Source of the DNA: Burkholderiaceae bacterium
Lineage (GTDB): Bacteria; Pseudomonadota; Gammaproteobacteria; Burkholderiales; Burkholderiaceae_D
Direction: 5' to 3'
NCBI GenBank assembly: GCA_019752915.1
Contig: JAIELO010000054.1
Span: 1-5,772 of the forward strand
Length of the DNA stretch: 5,772 bases
The position numbers were made by a program, and so were the translations under genes. The notes beneath the pieces are model-generated. The model saw nothing but the letters and a program-made list of their open reading frames with translations, was not told where the DNA came from and did not search any database. Positions 5,245-5,772 of this stretch are shown piece after piece (within the stretch, counting starts at the first letter, position 1; every line of letters begins with the position of its first letter).

Positions 5245-5772
5245 GCGTTCTGATATTAAAAGCATTCTGATTATTGGCGCTGGCCCGATCATCATCGGTC
5301 AGGCTTGCGAATTCGACTATTCCGGCGCACAGGCCTGCAAAGCCCTGCGTGAAGAAGGTTACAAAGTCATTCTGGTCAACAGCAATCCGGCGACCATCAT
5401 GACCGACCCGGAAATGGCCGACGTCACCTACATCGAGCCGATTACCTGGCAAGTGGTCGAGAAGATCATCGCCAAGGAAAAGCCGGACGCAATTCTGCCA
5501 ACCATGGGTGGCCAGACTGCGCTGAACTGCGCGCTGGACCTGCACCGCAATGGCGTGCTCGATAAGTACAAAGTTGAACTGATCGGCGCGACCCCGGAAG
5601 CGATCGACAAGGCCGAAGACCGTTCCAAGTTCAAGGATGCGATGACCAAGATCGGTCTGGGCTCGGCCCGTTCCGGCGTGGCGCATTCGATGGAAGAGTC
5701 GTGGGCGGTGCAGAAGGAAGTCGGTTTCCCGACCATCATCCGTCCATCCTTCACCATGGGTGGTAGCGGTGG
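5237..5772 (+). CDS. carB: Carbamoyl phosphate synthetase large subunit, N-terminal part (runs off window)
   Basis: CarB makes carbamoyl phosphate from bicarbonate, two ATP and the ammonia supplied by CarA. The first 178 residues are present. They begin [20 protein letters not shown], with the usual [20 protein letters not shown] (21-40), [12 protein letters not shown] (48-59), YIEPIT (65-70) and [16 protein letters not shown] (87-102). They continue into the first ATP-grasp domain with EDRSKF (127-132, Arg129) and [12 protein letters not shown] (167-178, Arg169). These arginines align at the same numbers as the ATP-binding residues of E. coli CarB. The ATG at 5237 overlaps the end of carA by 8 bases in another frame, and GGGGA (5223-5227) lies 9 nt upstream as a ribosome-binding site. 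The overlap suggests translational coupling, which would keep the subunits in balance. The rest of the gene, about 900 further residues in this family, is beyond the right edge. Confidence 0.98.
   Translation, partial: MPKRSDIKSILIIGAGPIIIGQACEFDYSGAQACKALREEGYKVILVNSNPATIMTDPEMADVTYIEPITWQVVEKIIAKEKPDAILPTMGGQTALNCALDLHRNGVLDKYKVELIGATPEAIDKAEDRSKFKDAMTKIGLGSARSGVAHSMEESWAVQKEVGFPTIIRPSFTMGGSG

Noticed and set aside
4027..5295. Long open frame of 422 codons on the minus strand opposite carA and the start of carB
   Set aside because: It is the mirror of strongly conserved carA/carB coding sequence and its translation resembles no known family. Codon bias in GC-rich genes often leaves such antisense frames open.

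Overview
The window looks like chromosomal DNA from a betaproteobacterium, most likely Burkholderiales and perhaps Oxalobacteraceae. This is inferred from the fairly GC-rich coding sequence with mostly CGC/CGT arginine codons, from the CarA and CarB protein sequences, and from the combination of a TonB receptor with an exported glycosidase. No mobile element, CRISPR array, tRNA or rRNA gene was seen. All six protein genes lie on the + strand.

Region 1 (1-2313) is a probable glycan-use pair. It holds the C-terminal end of a TonB-dependent outer-membrane receptor (1-901), followed 38 bp later by a Tat-exported member of the Gfo/Idh/MocA fold (940-2313). That protein carries the signature sequences of glycoside hydrolase family 109 (alpha-N-acetylgalactosaminidase type, NAD-dependent but non-redox). 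A likely logic is that the receptor brings an amino-sugar oligosaccharide into the periplasm and the GH109 enzyme trims it.

Region 2 (2314-3853) holds two single genes. The first is a patatin-like phospholipase with a lipoprotein signal (2422-3342), which has its own plausible promoter. The second is a small HbpS/GlcG-type (DUF336) protein (3390-3800) with a strong Shine-Dalgarno sequence. A strong intrinsic terminator (3821-3853) closes this block.

Region 3 (3854-5772) is the carAB operon for carbamoyl phosphate synthetase, which feeds both arginine and pyrimidine synthesis. A near-consensus sigma-70 promoter (TTGCCA-17-TATAAT) precedes a leader of about 140 nt. carA probably starts at an unusual TTG codon. 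carB begins inside the end of carA (8-base overlap) and runs off the window.

The least explained part of the window is the carA leader. It contains a perfect 9-base inverted repeat enclosing nearly 90 nt, local hairpins, an alternative pairing that would cover a GTG codon, and a possible 13-codon reading frame with four arginine codons that ends just before the carA ribosome-binding site. Together these suggest a possible post-transcriptional control element for carAB. The case rests on sequence pattern alone and is uncertain. The other genes belong to known families.
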